Below, piece after piece: positions 45,861 to 55,890 of a stretch of DNA of 64,000 bases; position 1 is the stretch's first letter, and the number at the start of each line of letters is the position of its first letter. Both the position numbers and the translations under genes were made by a program. The stretch comes from Sphingobium baderi (GTDB lineage: Bacteria > Pseudomonadota > Alphaproteobacteria > Sphingomonadales > Sphingomonadaceae): contig NZ_CP013264.1 of NCBI RefSeq assembly GCF_001456115.1, positions 3,986,501 to 4,050,500 on the forward strand, read 5' to 3'. The notes below the pieces were generated by a model. The model worked only from the letters and a program-made list of their open reading frames with translations, was not told where the DNA came from and did no database searches.

Positions 45861-48002
45861 TCAGCCCGCCCGCGCGCGCAGGCGCAGCGTCGGTACTGCT
45901 CCGCTATCCAGCGACGCGCCGCGTCCGGACAGCGATGGATTGGTCATGAAATAGCGGTGCAGGTTGAACGGGCGGTCGCCCGGTTCGACCCGCTGATAAT
46001 GGCCGTCGCTCGCCAATTCCCAGCTTTGTTCCGTGTCGATCAGATTGGCGACCATCACCTGGTCGAGTATCTGGTCATGCACGGTCGGATTCTCGATCGG
46101 TGCAAGGAACTCCACGCGCCGGTCGAAATTGCGCGGCATCCAGTCCGCCGAGCTGATGAACAGCTTCGCGCCATTATTGGGCAGCGCCTTGCCGTTGCCG
46201 AACACCGTGATGCGGCTATGCTCCAGAAAGCGGCCCACCACCGACTTGACGCGGATATTCTCCGACATGCCCGGAACGCCGGGACGTAGGCAGCATATGC
46301 CCCGCACGATCAGGTCGATCTCGACTCCCGCATTGCTGGCGGCGTAGAGTTTTTCGATGATCGCCGGGTCGACCAGCGAGTTCATCTTGGCCCAGATCGT
46401 GCCGGGCCGCCCGGCGCGCACATGGCCGATTTCCGCCTCGATCAGCTCGCACAGGCGATTGCGAAGGTCGCGCGGCGACATGACCAGCTTTTCCAGCGCC
46501 TGCGGCTCCACATAGCCGGTAATGTAGTTGAACAGCGCGGCGGCGTCGCGCCCATAGGCCGGATCGGCGGTGAAAAAGCTCAAATCCGTGTAGATGCGCG
46601 CCGTCACGGGATGATAATTGCCTGTGCCGAAATGGCAGTAGGTGCGGAACTGCTCGCCCTCGCGCCGAACCACCATCGACACCTTGGCATGGGTCTTCCA
46701 GTCGATGAAGCCATAGACCACCTGCACGCCCGCGCGTTCCAGCGCGTCGGCCCACATCAGGTTCTGCTCCTCGTCGAAACGCGCTTTCAGCTCGACCACC
46801 GCCGTCACCGACTTGCCCGCCTCCGCCGCATCGATCAGCGCGCGGATGATCGCGGACTGCTTGCCCGCACGATAAAGCGTCTGCTTGATCGCCACGACAT
46901 CGGGGTCGGAGGCCGCTTGTTTCAGGAACGAAACGACCACATCGAACGCTTCATAGGGGTGATGGACCAGAATATCCTTCGCCCGAATCGCCGCAAAGCA
47001 ATCCCCGCCATATTCTCTGATTCGCTCTGGGAATCGCGGCGCATAAGGCTCGAACTTCAGGTCCGGCCGATCCTCATCCACAATGTTCGACAGGTCGCCG
47101 ATCCCGACGAACCCCTCAACCTCAGCGACGATCGCCTCATGCCCCTGGAGCATGTCCTGCAACATCTCTTCCACGGGTTCGGGGATGCGCTCCTCGATCT
47201 CCATGCGGATCACGCGGCCCCGACGGCGGCGCTTGATGGCGCTGCGGAAATAGCGGACCAGATCCTCCGCCTCTTCCTCGATCTCGATGTCGCTATCGCG
47301 GATGATGCGAAACACGCCGCTGTTGCGGACACGGTATCCGGGGAAGAGGTCTGCCGAAAAGCGACGGATCACCGCTTCGAGCGCCATGAAGCGCGCCGAC
47401 TCTCCCGGCATGCGAACGAAGCGGGCGAGCGAGGAAGGGATCATCACCAGTTCGCGGATCGGCTGCTTATCCGACAGGCGTTCCAGATCGAACACGATCG
47501 ACAGCCCCTGATTGGGAATGAAGGGAAAGGGATGCGCCGGGTCCAGCGCCTGCGGCGTCAGGATCGGGAAGATCTGCGTCAGGAAATGCTCGCGCAGCCA
47601 TGCCTGCGCCCGCGGGTCGATCTCGCTGGAGGGGCCGATCACTTCTATCCCGACCTGGGCCAGCTCCCCATGCAGCGCGCCCCACACTTTCTGCTGCGCC
47701 GCCATCAGCCGCACCGTTTCATCGGTAATCGCCGCCAGTTGCTGCGCCGGGGTCAGCCCGTCGGCGGAACGCATGTCCACATCCTGCAACTGCTGACCCT
47801 TCAGCCCCGCGACCCGCACGCTGAAAAACTCATCCAGATTCGCACCCGAAATCGACAGAAAACGCAGCCGCTCCAGCAGGGGATGCGCCCGGTTCATCGC
47901 TTCTTCCAGCACCCGCTGATTAAAGCCCAGCCAGCTCAGCTCCCGGTTGAAATAGCGTTCGCCCGGCACTGTCAGGCTGGCGGAGGGATCAGCTTCGGCC
48001 AC
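45861..48002 (-). CDS. ppk: Polyphosphate kinase 1
   Basis: Synthesises polyphosphate from ATP. 713 residues, full length. N-terminal domain: RYFNRELSWLGFNQRVLEEA and FLSISGANLDEFFSVRVAGL. C-terminal PLD-like domains: VVAIKQTLYRAGKQSAIIRAL, AVVELKARFDEEQNLMWA, VYGFIDWKTHAKVSMVVRRE with the autophosphorylated His, RTYCHFGTGNYHPVTARIYT, and the second His region LFISSADWMPRNFDRRVEFL. It lies between hdaA and ppx. Confidence 0.95.
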   Translation of the reverse strand: MAEADPSASLTVPGERYFNRELSWLGFNQRVLEEAMNRAHPLLERLRFLSISGANLDEFFSVRVAGLKGQQLQDVDMRSADGLTPAQQLAAITDETVRLMAAQQKVWGALHGELAQVGIEVIGPSSEIDPRAQAWLREHFLTQIFPILTPQALDPAHPFPFIPNQGLSIVFDLERLSDKQPIRELVMIPSSLARFVRMPGESARFMALEAVIRRFSADLFPGYRVRNSGVFRIIRDSDIEIEEEAEDLVRYFRSAIKRRRRGRVIRMEIEERIPEPVEEMLQDMLQGHEAIVAEVEGFVGIGDLSNIVDEDRPDLKFEPYAPRFPERIREYGGDCFAAIRAKDILVHHPYEAFDVVVSFLKQAASDPDVVAIKQTLYRAGKQSAIIRALIDAAEAGKSVTAVVELKARFDEEQNLMWADALERAGVQVVYGFIDWKTHAKVSMVVRREGEQFRTYCHFGTGNYHPVTARIYTDLSFFTADPAYGRDAAALFNYITGYVEPQALEKLVMSPRDLRNRLCELIEAEIGHVRAGRPGTIWAKMNSLVDPAIIEKLYAASNAGVEIDLIVRGICCLRPGVPGMSENIRVKSVVGRFLEHSRITVFGNGKALPNNGAKLFISSADWMPRNFDRRVEFLAPIENPTVHDQILDQVMVANLIDTEQSWELASDGHYQRVEPGDRPFNLHRYFMTNPSLSGRGASLDSGAVPTLRLRARAG

Positions 48003-48019
48003 AAATGTCTCGCATGGGA

Positions 48020-48646
48020 TCAGTGGGAAGGGTCGGATGGAAGTATAGGCAGAAAACCGGCTCCTTGCAGAGCCTCTTTCGCCATTGCGACGGAAATCTT
48101 ACGCCCGGATGACAATGACGCCTCGTTCAACAGCCGCGTCACCCCCGCAATTCCCGCATAGCTGCGCTCCACCCTCCGCAGCAGCCAGTCGGGCAGATCT
48201 GCGGCATAGCTGGCCCCCACCGTCGCCAGCCCACGTTCGATCAAGGCGCGTGCCAGCGCTTCATCCGGCTCCGCGATGGCGACATGCGGTGCGGCGGCAA
48301 GACGGGACCGCAGGTCCGGCAGCGCCACCGTCCATTGCGCGGGGGATGCCTGACCGATCATCAGCAAGGGCCGTCGCTGCGTTTGCGCCTCGTTCCATGC
48401 GTGGAACAGCTTATGCTCGTCCTGTCCCTGCGCGTCGTCGATCAACGTACCGCCGCTCATGCGGGCGAACTGCTGCCCGAGTATCGAGCGCCCTGACAAA
48501 GGCGGCCCGGTCAGCACGCTAACCGACAGGGGCCAGTCGCGCCAGCTTTCCAGGTGACGAACCGCAATGCGATTGGCGTCGCTGACCAGGAAATCCTCGC
48601 CCTTCCCCTGGCCCACCCAATCGAATGGCAGGCTGATCTGACTCAT
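48020..48646 (-). CDS. hdaA: HdaA-type DnaA regulator
   Basis: 208-residue AAA+ relative of DnaA domain III, which promotes hydrolysis of DnaA-ATP with the sliding clamp. N-terminal QISLPFDW is the clamp-binding motif. The P-loop is TGPPLSGRS, lacking the usual Lys, as expected for Hda-like proteins. TLIDDAQGQDEHKLFHAWNE and LPDLRSRLAAAPHVAIAEP match the sensor regions. It overlaps the DUF2066 gene by ATGA and is followed by ppk after 17 bases. Confidence 0.9.
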   Translation of the reverse strand: MSQISLPFDWVGQGKGEDFLVSDANRIAVRHLESWRDWPLSVSVLTGPPLSGRSILGQQFARMSGGTLIDDAQGQDEHKLFHAWNEAQTQRRPLLMIGQASPAQWTVALPDLRSRLAAAPHVAIAEPDEALARALIERGLATVGASYAADLPDWLLRRVERSYAGIAGVTRLLNEASLSSGRKISVAMAKEALQGAGFLPILPSDPSH

Positions 48647-49926
48647 GGGGCGTTGGCGGTTCCGGCAGGCGTCGCTGCACGGCGGATACGGATCGTCGTG
48701 CCGGAAACCGCCGCCGTATAACCCCGCGCCTGCAGGGCCGCTCGCAATGCGTCAACGCCCCCCACGAAGTTCACCTGCATCACCGAAGTTCCGCCCAGCG
48801 CCAGGCTGCTGGTGGACGCGGACCGCACGCCGGCAATGGTACGCATCAACGATTCGCCCTGCGCCACCGATCCCACGTCGGGCGTGTCGAATTGCACCGC
48901 AAAGGTGGTCATGCCGCTCTCCACAGGGACATCCAGCGCCTCGATCGGCAAGTCCGCGGCATTTTCAATGGCCAGCGCTTCAGGATCGACCGGCTCCTCA
49001 ATGATGAGCGAGGGGTCGGGCCGCAAGCGGCCGTCATTCAGCGCCGTGGTATAAAGCGCGTCGATCCGCCGCGCCGCTTCGTCCATCATCTTCGGGATCG
49101 CGCTGTCATTGGAGGCGCGCAAAGAGAAGCTGCCGATCAGGCTGTCATCCGGGCCATAGCGCGCGGTGAAGGTGCCCAGCACCGGTCCGCCCGGCCATTG
49201 CCGTTCCAGCCGCGCAATGGGGATCACCACATCCGCCGCGCCATATTGATCCAGCAGCACACGCCACCACAAGCGCCCGCGCCGCCCGATCTGCCCGGCG
49301 TTAAGCAGGATGGGGTCCGCCACCGATCCGGCGACGCGCACATAGTCGATGGCGCTTTCCCCCGTGCGGTAGCGCGCCCATGCTTCCTGCCAGGGGTTGA
49401 TCCGCTCATAGGACACGGCCGATCCGCCGTCCCACAACACCGGAATCACCAACAGAGGCGGCGATCGCATCACATGGCCGCTGACCCCCAGCAATTGCCC
49501 GGTCCGCGCGCGGTCGAACAAAATGCCCAGAGTCGCGACATAGCGTGTCGGACCGATCTGCTCATATTCGATCTCGATACCGGAAATCATGCCTTCAAGC
49601 TGCGAATCGGGCAGCGCCGGCGCACCCGCACCTCCATGGGTGCGCGCCCAGAGCATCTTCCACGCTTGCCGCTCCGCCAGCCGCCAGCCCGCCTTGCGGG
49701 CGCTGTCGGCATCCTTGGCGACGACATCCACTTTGACGTCGCGCACTTCGAAATCGCCGCCGCTGGCAATGGGCGGGACGCCGCGTTCCCCCTCCATCTG
49801 CGCGAAAAGCACCGCTGCGGCGAGGCCGAGCGCGATGGCGACCACAATCTGGGTCGGGCGCGACAGGAGCGAAAGCAGACGCTGCGGCGATAACGTCAAA
49901 CGACGAAGGGCAATGTTGAGGCTCAC
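48643..49926 (-). CDS. DUF2066-domain membrane-anchored protein
   Basis: About 427 residues from GTG 49926, with AGGG upstream; the open frame extends further but crosses purM antisense and is not real there. It has a membrane anchor [18 protein letters not shown] and then the DUF2066 body ([20 protein letters not shown] and [16 protein letters not shown]). The C-terminal region (about 320-427) is a repeat-like domain ending in RIRRAATP. In alphaproteobacteria this family sits just upstream of hdaA; its role is not known. Confidence 0.78.
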   Translation of the reverse strand: MSLNIALRRLTLSPQRLLSLLSRPTQIVVAIALGLAAAVLFAQMEGERGVPPIASGGDFEVRDVKVDVVAKDADSARKAGWRLAERQAWKMLWARTHGGAGAPALPDSQLEGMISGIEIEYEQIGPTRYVATLGILFDRARTGQLLGVSGHVMRSPPLLVIPVLWDGGSAVSYERINPWQEAWARYRTGESAIDYVRVAGSVADPILLNAGQIGRRGRLWWRVLLDQYGAADVVIPIARLERQWPGGPVLGTFTARYGPDDSLIGSFSLRASNDSAIPKMMDEAARRIDALYTTALNDGRLRPDPSLIIEEPVDPEALAIENAADLPIEALDVPVESGMTTFAVQFDTPDVGSVAQGESLMRTIAGVRSASTSSLALGGTSVMQVNFVGGVDALRAALQARGYTAAVSGTTIRIRRAATPAGTANAP

Positions 49927-50016
49927 GCGCGCCCTTTTGGCGAGATTTGCCCGATATGCCAAGCGGCAACCCATTTCCCGTTCCGTTTTCCCGCGCTTTG
50001 TTCTAGTCGCGCGGAT

Positions 50017-51111
50017 ATGAGCGACAACGAATCCTATAGCTACGCCAAGGCTGGCGTCGACATTGCAGCTGGCAATGCGCTGGTCCGCGCCATCGCCCCG
50101 TTGGCCAAGTCCACCCGTCGGCCCGGCGCCAATGCGGAACTGGGCGGCTTCGGCGGCTTCTTCGACCTCAAAGCGGCAGGCTATGACGACCCCTTGCTGG
50201 TCGCGGCCAATGATGGCGTCGGCACCAAGCTGAAGCTCGCCATCGACTATGACCGCCATGACGGCGTCGGCATCGACCTGGTCGCCATGTGTGCCAACGA
50301 CTTGATCGTACAGGGCGCGGAGCCGCTGTTCTTCCTGGATTACTATGCGACAGGCAAGCTGGAGAGCGGCATCGCCGAGCGCGTAATCGCGGGCATCGCG
50401 GAAGGCTGCCGCCAGGCAGGCTGCGCGCTGATCGGCGGAGAGACGGCGGAGATGCCAGGCATGTATGCCGATGGCGACTATGATCTCGCCGGATTCTGCG
50501 TCGGCGCGGTGGAACGCACCCAAGCGCTCACCGGCAACAAAGTGAAAGCTGGCGATGTGCTGCTGGGCCTCGCTTCGTCGGGCGTGCATTCGAACGGCTA
50601 TTCGCTGGTCCGGCGCCTCGCCGCCGACAAGGGCTGGAAGCTGAACCGCCCTGCTCTGTTCGACAACGAGGTTCTGCTGATCGACGCGCTGATGGCGCCA
50701 ACGCGCATCTATGTGAAGCCACTCCTGCCGCTGGTTCGCGAAGGCAGGATCAACGCCCTCGCCCACATCACCGGCGGCGGCCTGCTGGAGAACATCCCCC
50801 GCGTGCTGCCCATAGGCACACACGCAGTCGTCGATGCCGACGCGTGGGAACAACCGCGCCTGATGGCCTTCCTCCAGGCGCAGGGCCATATCGAGCCGGG
50901 CGAAATGGCGCGCACCTTCAACTGCGGCGTCGGCATGGTGCTGGCCGTGGATGAAGGCGAAGCCGCCGCCGTCATCGCCGCGCTGGAAGGCGCAGGCGAA
51001 ACGGTCTTCCGCATCGGCGTGATCGAAGCGGGCGACAAGGGCTGCACGGTCAAGGGTTCGGTGGAAACATGGAGCGCCAAGGCCGATTGGAAAGCCACGC
51101 ATCTAGGATAG
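50017..51111 (+). CDS. purM: Phosphoribosylformylglycinamidine cyclo-ligase
   Basis: Fifth step of purine synthesis. 364 residues, AIRS fold. Signature sequences are [57 protein letters not shown] then [40 protein letters not shown] and [16 protein letters not shown]. The ATP-binding and AIRS halves are both intact. It is divergent from the DUF2066 gene and is followed by purN. Confidence 0.95.
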   Translation: MSDNESYSYAKAGVDIAAGNALVRAIAPLAKSTRRPGANAELGGFGGFFDLKAAGYDDPLLVAANDGVGTKLKLAIDYDRHDGVGIDLVAMCANDLIVQGAEPLFFLDYYATGKLESGIAERVIAGIAEGCRQAGCALIGGETAEMPGMYADGDYDLAGFCVGAVERTQALTGNKVKAGDVLLGLASSGVHSNGYSLVRRLAADKGWKLNRPALFDNEVLLIDALMAPTRIYVKPLLPLVREGRINALAHITGGGLLENIPRVLPIGTHAVVDADAWEQPRLMAFLQAQGHIEPGEMARTFNCGVGMVLAVDEGEAAAVIAALEGAGETVFRIGVIEAGDKGCTVKGSVETWSAKADWKATHLG

Positions 51112-51112
51112 C

Positions 51113-51190
51113 CCCCCGCTCGTGTCGAGCGAAGTCCAGACACGACAGCGCGAACGGTTCTCGACTTCGCCCGAACCGAACGGAGTTTGG
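51113..51190. repeat. Sphingomonad-type extragenic palindromic repeat
   Basis: Between purM and purN, CGTGTC at 51121 and GACACG ending at 51144 flank the core GAGCGAAGTC. An inverted relative of the core, GACTTCGCCCGA, follows at about 51164. Repeats built on TCGAGCGAAGTC are scattered in sphingomonad intergenic DNA. It may form a hairpin that affects purM-purN transcript stability. Confidence 0.6.
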
Positions 51191-51193
51191 TAG

Positions 51194-52147
51194 ATGACCA
51201 AGGCAAAAGTCGCAGTCCTCATTTCCGGTCGCGGCTCCAATATGGCGGCGCTGCTTTATGCGGCGAAGAACCCGACATGCCCCTATGAGATCGCGCTGGT
51301 CGCCTCCAACAACCCGGACGCGCCCGGTCTGGCGCTGGCGGCGGCCGAAGGCGTTCCTACCTTCGCCCACAGCCACAAGGGGATGAAGCGCGCCGAGTTC
51401 GACAGCCTCATCGACCTTGAACTCCGCAAAGCCGGGGCCGAATATGTCGCACTGGCAGGCTATATGCGCCTGCTCTCACCCGAATTCGTGGCACGCTGGG
51501 AAGGCCGGATGCTGAACGTCCACCCCAGCCTGCTACCCAGATATAAAGGCCTCGACACGCACCAGCGCGCCATAGATGCTGGCGATAGCCACGGCGGCTG
51601 CTCAATCCATATCGTCACCGCCGATCTCGACGATGGCCCGGTGCTGGCCCAGATCGAAGTTGCGATCCTGTCCGGCGACACGGCGGACAGCCTCGCCGCC
51701 CGCACCCTCTTCGCCGAGCATCAGCTTTATCCTCATGTCCTCGCTGAATTCGTGACACGCGAACGCTCGCCCGACTGGCTGCTCGATCAGGTCCGCCAGC
51801 GCGCCCTCGCCCTGCCCCAATCGGACGAAGGGCTGTCGCATGGAATGTCCAGCTTCGGTATCGAGAAGGGCAAGAAATTCGCCTATTTCACGCAGGATCA
51901 TCATGGCATCGGCATCATTGCACTCTTGGTCAAGACCAGTGCGCCGGAAGAACAGGCGATGCTGATCGACAGCGATCCCGACCTCTATTACCGCCCCGCC
52001 TATCTAGGGCCGGCGGGTTGGATCGGCATCCGCCTCGACCTTGGTCAGGTGGACTGGGATCTGGTGGAAGATCGTCTCCAGAGAAGCTGGCGCACCGTCG
52101 CGCCAAGGAAGCTCACCGCCTTGCTGGACGTCGCCGATCAGTTCTGA
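51194..52147 (+). CDS. purN: Phosphoribosylglycinamide formyltransferase fused to an MmcQ/YjbR-like domain
   Basis: Third step of purine synthesis. Residues 1 to about 205 are PurN: VAVLISGRGSNMAALLYAA, LALAAAEGVPTFAHSHKG, YVALAGYMRLLSPEFVARW, NVHPSLLPRYKGLDTHQRA with the catalytic Asn-His, and VTADLDDGPVLAQIEVAI. Residues about 210-317 are extra and match the MmcQ/YjbR pattern: LPQSDEGLSHGMSSFGIEKG, KKFAYFTQDHHG, DSDPDLYYRPAYLGPAGWIG and QVDWDLVEDRLQRSWRTVAP. PurN is normally about 190-215 residues. No stop or frameshift lies at the join. Confidence 0.9.
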   Translation: MTKAKVAVLISGRGSNMAALLYAAKNPTCPYEIALVASNNPDAPGLALAAAEGVPTFAHSHKGMKRAEFDSLIDLELRKAGAEYVALAGYMRLLSPEFVARWEGRMLNVHPSLLPRYKGLDTHQRAIDAGDSHGGCSIHIVTADLDDGPVLAQIEVAILSGDTADSLAARTLFAEHQLYPHVLAEFVTRERSPDWLLDQVRQRALALPQSDEGLSHGMSSFGIEKGKKFAYFTQDHHGIGIIALLVKTSAPEEQAMLIDSDPDLYYRPAYLGPAGWIGIRLDLGQVDWDLVEDRLQRSWRTVAPRKLTALLDVADQF

Positions 52148-52189
52148 ACCCCTTTGCGCCGGGCCGGTTGGTCCCCCATATGGAGCGCC

Positions 52190-53119
52190 ATGACCGACAT
52201 CTCTTCCCAGGCCGCCATCGAGATCACCAACCTCACCAAGGTCTATGCGGGCGGCAAGCGCGCGCTGGATGATATCTCCCTCACCATCCCGCGCGGGCAG
52301 ATATATGGCTTGTTGGGGCCAAATGGCGCGGGCAAGTCGACCACGATCAACATCCTGGCGGGGCTCGTCAACAAGACCAGCGGAAGCGCAAGCATCTGGG
52401 GCTTCGACATCGACCAGAACCCCCGCAACGCCAAGAACAGCATCGGTATCGTGCCCCAGGAGATCGTCTTCGATCCCTTCTTCACGCCCTTTGAGACGCT
52501 GGAAAATCAGGCGGGCTATTATGGCGTGCCCAAGGACCGCCGCCGCTCGATGGAGCTGTTGCGCGCCGTTCGTCTGGACGACAAGGCGAACGCCTATGCC
52601 CGCACTTTGTCGGGCGGCATGAAACGTCGCCTACTGGTGGCGAAGGCCATGGTCCATTCCCCGCCCATCCTCGTGCTGGACGAACCCACAGCAGGCGTGG
52701 ACGTGCAATTGCGCCAGCAGCTTTGGGCCTATGTGCGCGAACTCAACGCGCAAGGCGTGACCATCGTCCTTACCACGCACTATCTGGAAGAAGCCGAAGA
52801 ACTATGCGACCGCATCGGCATCATCAACCATGGCCGCCTCATCACTGACAAGCCGACCCGCGAACTTATCGCCATGGCGCAGGAAAAAGTGGTGCAGGTG
52901 ACGGTGGATCGCGACATCGCCATCGCGCCCGACGCGCCCTGTTTCGAGAAGGTCGAACTGTCGGGCGACCGCACCCTGACGATCACCTATATGAAAGATC
53001 GCGCCAATGCCGGACAGGTGCTTTCCGCCGTGCAGGCGAGCGGCCTTGCCATCGTGGATGTGGTAACGCGCGATCCCGATCTGGAGGATGTGTTCCTCAA
53101 CCTGACGGCGGCAGCGTGA
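52190..53119 (+). CDS. ABC transporter ATP-binding protein, ABC-2/multidrug type
   Basis: 309 residues from MTDISSQAAIEITN, with GGAG just upstream. Walker A is GLLGPNGAGKSTTINIL, the Q-loop lies in IGIVPQEIVFDPF, the signature is LSGGMKRRLLVAKA, Walker B is ILVLDEPTAGVD and the switch is LTTHYLEEAEELCDR. The C-terminal extension (about 230-309) is usual for exporter ATPases of the CcmA/NodI/DrrA type. No permease gene is adjacent, so its partner must be elsewhere or the gene is an orphan. Confidence 0.88.
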   Translation: MTDISSQAAIEITNLTKVYAGGKRALDDISLTIPRGQIYGLLGPNGAGKSTTINILAGLVNKTSGSASIWGFDIDQNPRNAKNSIGIVPQEIVFDPFFTPFETLENQAGYYGVPKDRRRSMELLRAVRLDDKANAYARTLSGGMKRRLLVAKAMVHSPPILVLDEPTAGVDVQLRQQLWAYVRELNAQGVTIVLTTHYLEEAEELCDRIGIINHGRLITDKPTRELIAMAQEKVVQVTVDRDIAIAPDAPCFEKVELSGDRTLTITYMKDRANAGQVLSAVQASGLAIVDVVTRDPDLEDVFLNLTAAA

Positions 53120-53138
53120 CTATCTGAAACGCCCCTTC

Positions 53139-53184
53139 GTCCTGCGCTTGTCGAATGACTATACTTCCCTTCATAAGGCAGGAC
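53139..53184. repeat. Degenerate extragenic inverted repeat upstream of nadB
   Basis: GTCCTGC (53139-53145) and GCAGGAC (53178-53184) form an inverted pair around a 32-base spacer that includes CTTGTCGAATGAC. The wording TCCTG-GCTTGTCGAA is typical of a sphingomonad extragenic repeat. No T-run follows, so a terminator role is unsupported. Confidence 0.35.
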
Positions 53185-53227
53185 TTGAAACAATACCCGC
53201 CGAACGGCCAGAAAAGTCAGAGAGCAG

Positions 53228-54832
53228 ATGCCCACAACCACCCATGACGTCGTCATTATAGGCTCCGGCGCTGCAGGGCTCACCGCCGCGATCAACCTAG
53301 CGCAGGACCGCAAGGTCGTGGTGTTGGCCAAGGGAGCTCTCGACGGCGGCTCCACCAACTGGGCGCAAGGCGGCATCGCGGCGGTGCTCGACGCAGGCGA
53401 CAGTTTCGACGCGCATGTGGAAGACACGATGATAGCGGGCGCGGGTCTCAACAATCGCGAGACGGTCGAATTCGTCGTGTCCGAAGCGCCCGTCGCGATC
53501 GAGCGGCTCGCGAAGCTCGGCGTTCCCTTCAACGGCGGGGAGGAATTTGGTGAACGCTGGCACCTGACGCGAGAGGGCGGGCACAGTCACCGCCGCATCG
53601 TCCATGTCGACGACGCGACGGGACATGCCGTGCAGGTGGCGCTGCTCAAGGCTGCCCGCGCCAACCCGAACATCACCCTGATCGAGGATTTGATCGCCAT
53701 CGACCTCATCACCTCTCGCCATGGCGAGAAATATTCGGGCGACGGCCATGTCTGGGGCGTTTACGCCCTCAACAAGAAAACCGGCCATGTCGACGCCCTG
53801 CTGGGAAAGGCGACCATCCTCGCTACCGGCGGCGCGGGCCGTACCTATCTGTTCTCCACCGCTCCACGCGGCGCGACAGGCGATGGCATCGCCATGGCTT
53901 GGCGCGCGGGCTGCCGTGTATCCAACATGGAGATGAATCAGTTTCATCCGACCTGCCTCTACAATCTGGAGGTCAAGAACTTCCTCATCACCGAAGCCGT
54001 GCGTGGCGAGGGCGGACATCTCAAGCTCCCGCCCGGCGTCCCCGGCGGCGGCGAGCGGTTTATGCCCCGCTTCGATCCGCGCGCCGAACTTGCGCCGCGC
54101 GATATCGTCGCCCGCGCCATCGACCATGAAATCAAGCGGCTCGGCCTCGACTATGTCCATCTCGACATCAGTCACAAGCCGCCGGAATTCGTGAAGCATC
54201 ACTTCCCGACCATCCATGCGCGACTGCTGGACCTCGATATCGACATTACGAAGGAGCCGATCCCCGTCGTTCCGGCCCAGCATTATACCTGCGGCGGCGT
54301 CATCATAGATCTGGACGGTCGCACCGATCTGCCCGGTCTCTATGCCGCAGGCGAAGTCACCGAAAGCGGGCTGCATGGCGCCAATCGCCTTGCCTCGAAC
54401 TCGCTGCTCGAATGTTTCGTTTTTGGCGAAGCGGCAGCGAAGCATATCCGCACTCATTGGGATGATTTTCCATCCCCGCCTTCCATCCGCCCATGGGACG
54501 AAAGCCGCGTCACCAATGGCGACGAGGAAGTCATCGTCCAGCACAACTGGAAGGAAATCCGCCGGTTCATGTGGGATTATGTCGGCATCGTCCGGACAAC
54601 GAAACGGCTGGAACGCGCCCAGCACCGCGTCACCCTGCTCGCGCAGGAGGTGGACGAATATTATGGCAATTTTCGCGTGACGCCCGACCTCATCGAACTA
54701 CGCAACCTGCTGGAAGTCGCGCGGCTCGTCGTCCGCTCCGCGCTGCATCGCAAGGAAAGCCGGGGTCTGCATTATACGCTCGATTATCCCGACATGCTGC
54801 CGCAGGCCGTCGATACCGTGCTGACGCCGTAA
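53228..54832 (+). CDS. nadB: L-aspartate oxidase
   Basis: First step of NAD synthesis from aspartate. 534 residues. The FAD-binding domain opens with [18 protein letters not shown]; then [29 protein letters not shown] with the active-site His/Arg cluster, [70 protein letters not shown] then [14 protein letters not shown]. The C-terminal helical part ([20 protein letters not shown]) is conserved. nadD is far away at 30272. Confidence 0.93.
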   Translation: MPTTTHDVVIIGSGAAGLTAAINLAQDRKVVVLAKGALDGGSTNWAQGGIAAVLDAGDSFDAHVEDTMIAGAGLNNRETVEFVVSEAPVAIERLAKLGVPFNGGEEFGERWHLTREGGHSHRRIVHVDDATGHAVQVALLKAARANPNITLIEDLIAIDLITSRHGEKYSGDGHVWGVYALNKKTGHVDALLGKATILATGGAGRTYLFSTAPRGATGDGIAMAWRAGCRVSNMEMNQFHPTCLYNLEVKNFLITEAVRGEGGHLKLPPGVPGGGERFMPRFDPRAELAPRDIVARAIDHEIKRLGLDYVHLDISHKPPEFVKHHFPTIHARLLDLDIDITKEPIPVVPAQHYTCGGVIIDLDGRTDLPGLYAAGEVTESGLHGANRLASNSLLECFVFGEAAAKHIRTHWDDFPSPPSIRPWDESRVTNGDEEVIVQHNWKEIRRFMWDYVGIVRTTKRLERAQHRVTLLAQEVDEYYGNFRVTPDLIELRNLLEVARLVVRSALHRKESRGLHYTLDYPDMLPQAVDTVLTP

Positions 54833-54884
54833 GAAAACCGGCGGCGATACTCACGCAGCTTCCCTGGCCTAGACCAAGCCCAGG

Positions 54885-55721
54885 TCAGCGCGTCAGAAAA
54901 TTGCGAAGCGTGGTCTGAAAGCGTGCCGGCTGATCCGCCATCACCAAATGACCGCTCGGCCCGATCGGCACCAGCCGCGCATCCTTCTTAAGCGCATAAG
55001 CAGCGCGAAAGCGCGCACTGATTTCCCTGGCCTGCTCCCCGTCGCTACCCACGGCATAGACCACCTCCAGCGGTTTAGCCAAACGCGGCAATTGCGGACC
55101 AAGGTCGACATTGGCCAGATCGCGCAGCGCATTGGCGATGACATCCGGGTCGCTGCCCTTCGCACCGGGCGCCTGCGCCACGATCTGCGCCAGATAAGCC
55201 CGCCCAGCCTTGGTTCCCGTGAAATATTGTCCCAGTTGATCGGCAAGATAGCCCACGCCCCCGGCCGTCCCGCCGACCATCGCAGCCCCGGCGGGCAACA
55301 TGTCGACCACCATGATCCGCCCGCTGATTCCCTTCAACCCCTGCATCATCGCCAGCGTGCCGCCCATGCTGTGCCCCACCACTGCAGGCCGGACCAGCCC
55401 ACAGGTTCGCACATAACGCGCGATCTCGTCCGCCAGCGGCTGAAGCAGCGGCCCACTGGCGTTGGCATCCGCCGCCAGCCCGGCAAAGCCACGCACATGG
55501 ATCAGATGCCAGCGAAAACCCGGCACCGCACTTACCAAGCCGTTCCAGATGTCCGGGCCGCTCGCCAGACCGGGTATCAACAGTACGTCGCGCCCGCTGC
55601 CGCGCACGGTGACGGCGATACGCCGCGACGCGAATGCGGCCGCCTTCGCCGGGCCACTCCATGCCGCCCATCCAGCCAGCAGCGCGCCGCTACCCAACAA
55701 CCATGTTCGCCTGTCCATCAT
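54885..55721 (-). CDS. Alpha/beta hydrolase with signal sequence
   Basis: 278 residues from MMDRRTWLLGSGALLAGWAA, with AAAAGG upstream; the RR and hydrophobic stretch suggest Tat or Sec export. The oxyanion region is LLIPGLASGPDIW; the nucleophile elbow is VVGHSMGGTLAMM (GHSMG) and the late His is PSGHLVMADQP. An acidic residue lies in AVGSDGEQ. An esterase/lipase-like enzyme with unknown substrate. Confidence 0.82.
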   Translation of the reverse strand: MMDRRTWLLGSGALLAGWAAWSGPAKAAAFASRRIAVTVRGSGRDVLLIPGLASGPDIWNGLVSAVPGFRWHLIHVRGFAGLAADANASGPLLQPLADEIARYVRTCGLVRPAVVGHSMGGTLAMMQGLKGISGRIMVVDMLPAGAAMVGGTAGGVGYLADQLGQYFTGTKAGRAYLAQIVAQAPGAKGSDPDVIANALRDLANVDLGPQLPRLAKPLEVVYAVGSDGEQAREISARFRAAYALKKDARLVPIGPSGHLVMADQPARFQTTLRNFLTR

Positions 55722-55890
55722 ATGCCTTTTTCTATCGCGACGCCGACCTGAACCGCAACTGAGCGGCTGGATGAGACGGTTCCCATGTTCAGACTCCTTA
55801 CATCGCGAATGTGGAATCATTCGTCGCATGAATCTTGCGGCCTATGGGAAAGAGAGTGCCTAAACGATGCTCTGGAGAGCGGGGACGTTC

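Noticed and set aside
46422..48161. Plus-strand ORF of 579 residues
   Set aside because: Antisense shadow of ppk, whose motifs are unmistakable.
49927..51102. Upstream extension of the DUF2066 frame across purM
   Set aside because: It is antisense to purM and lacks family features; the gene starts near 49926.
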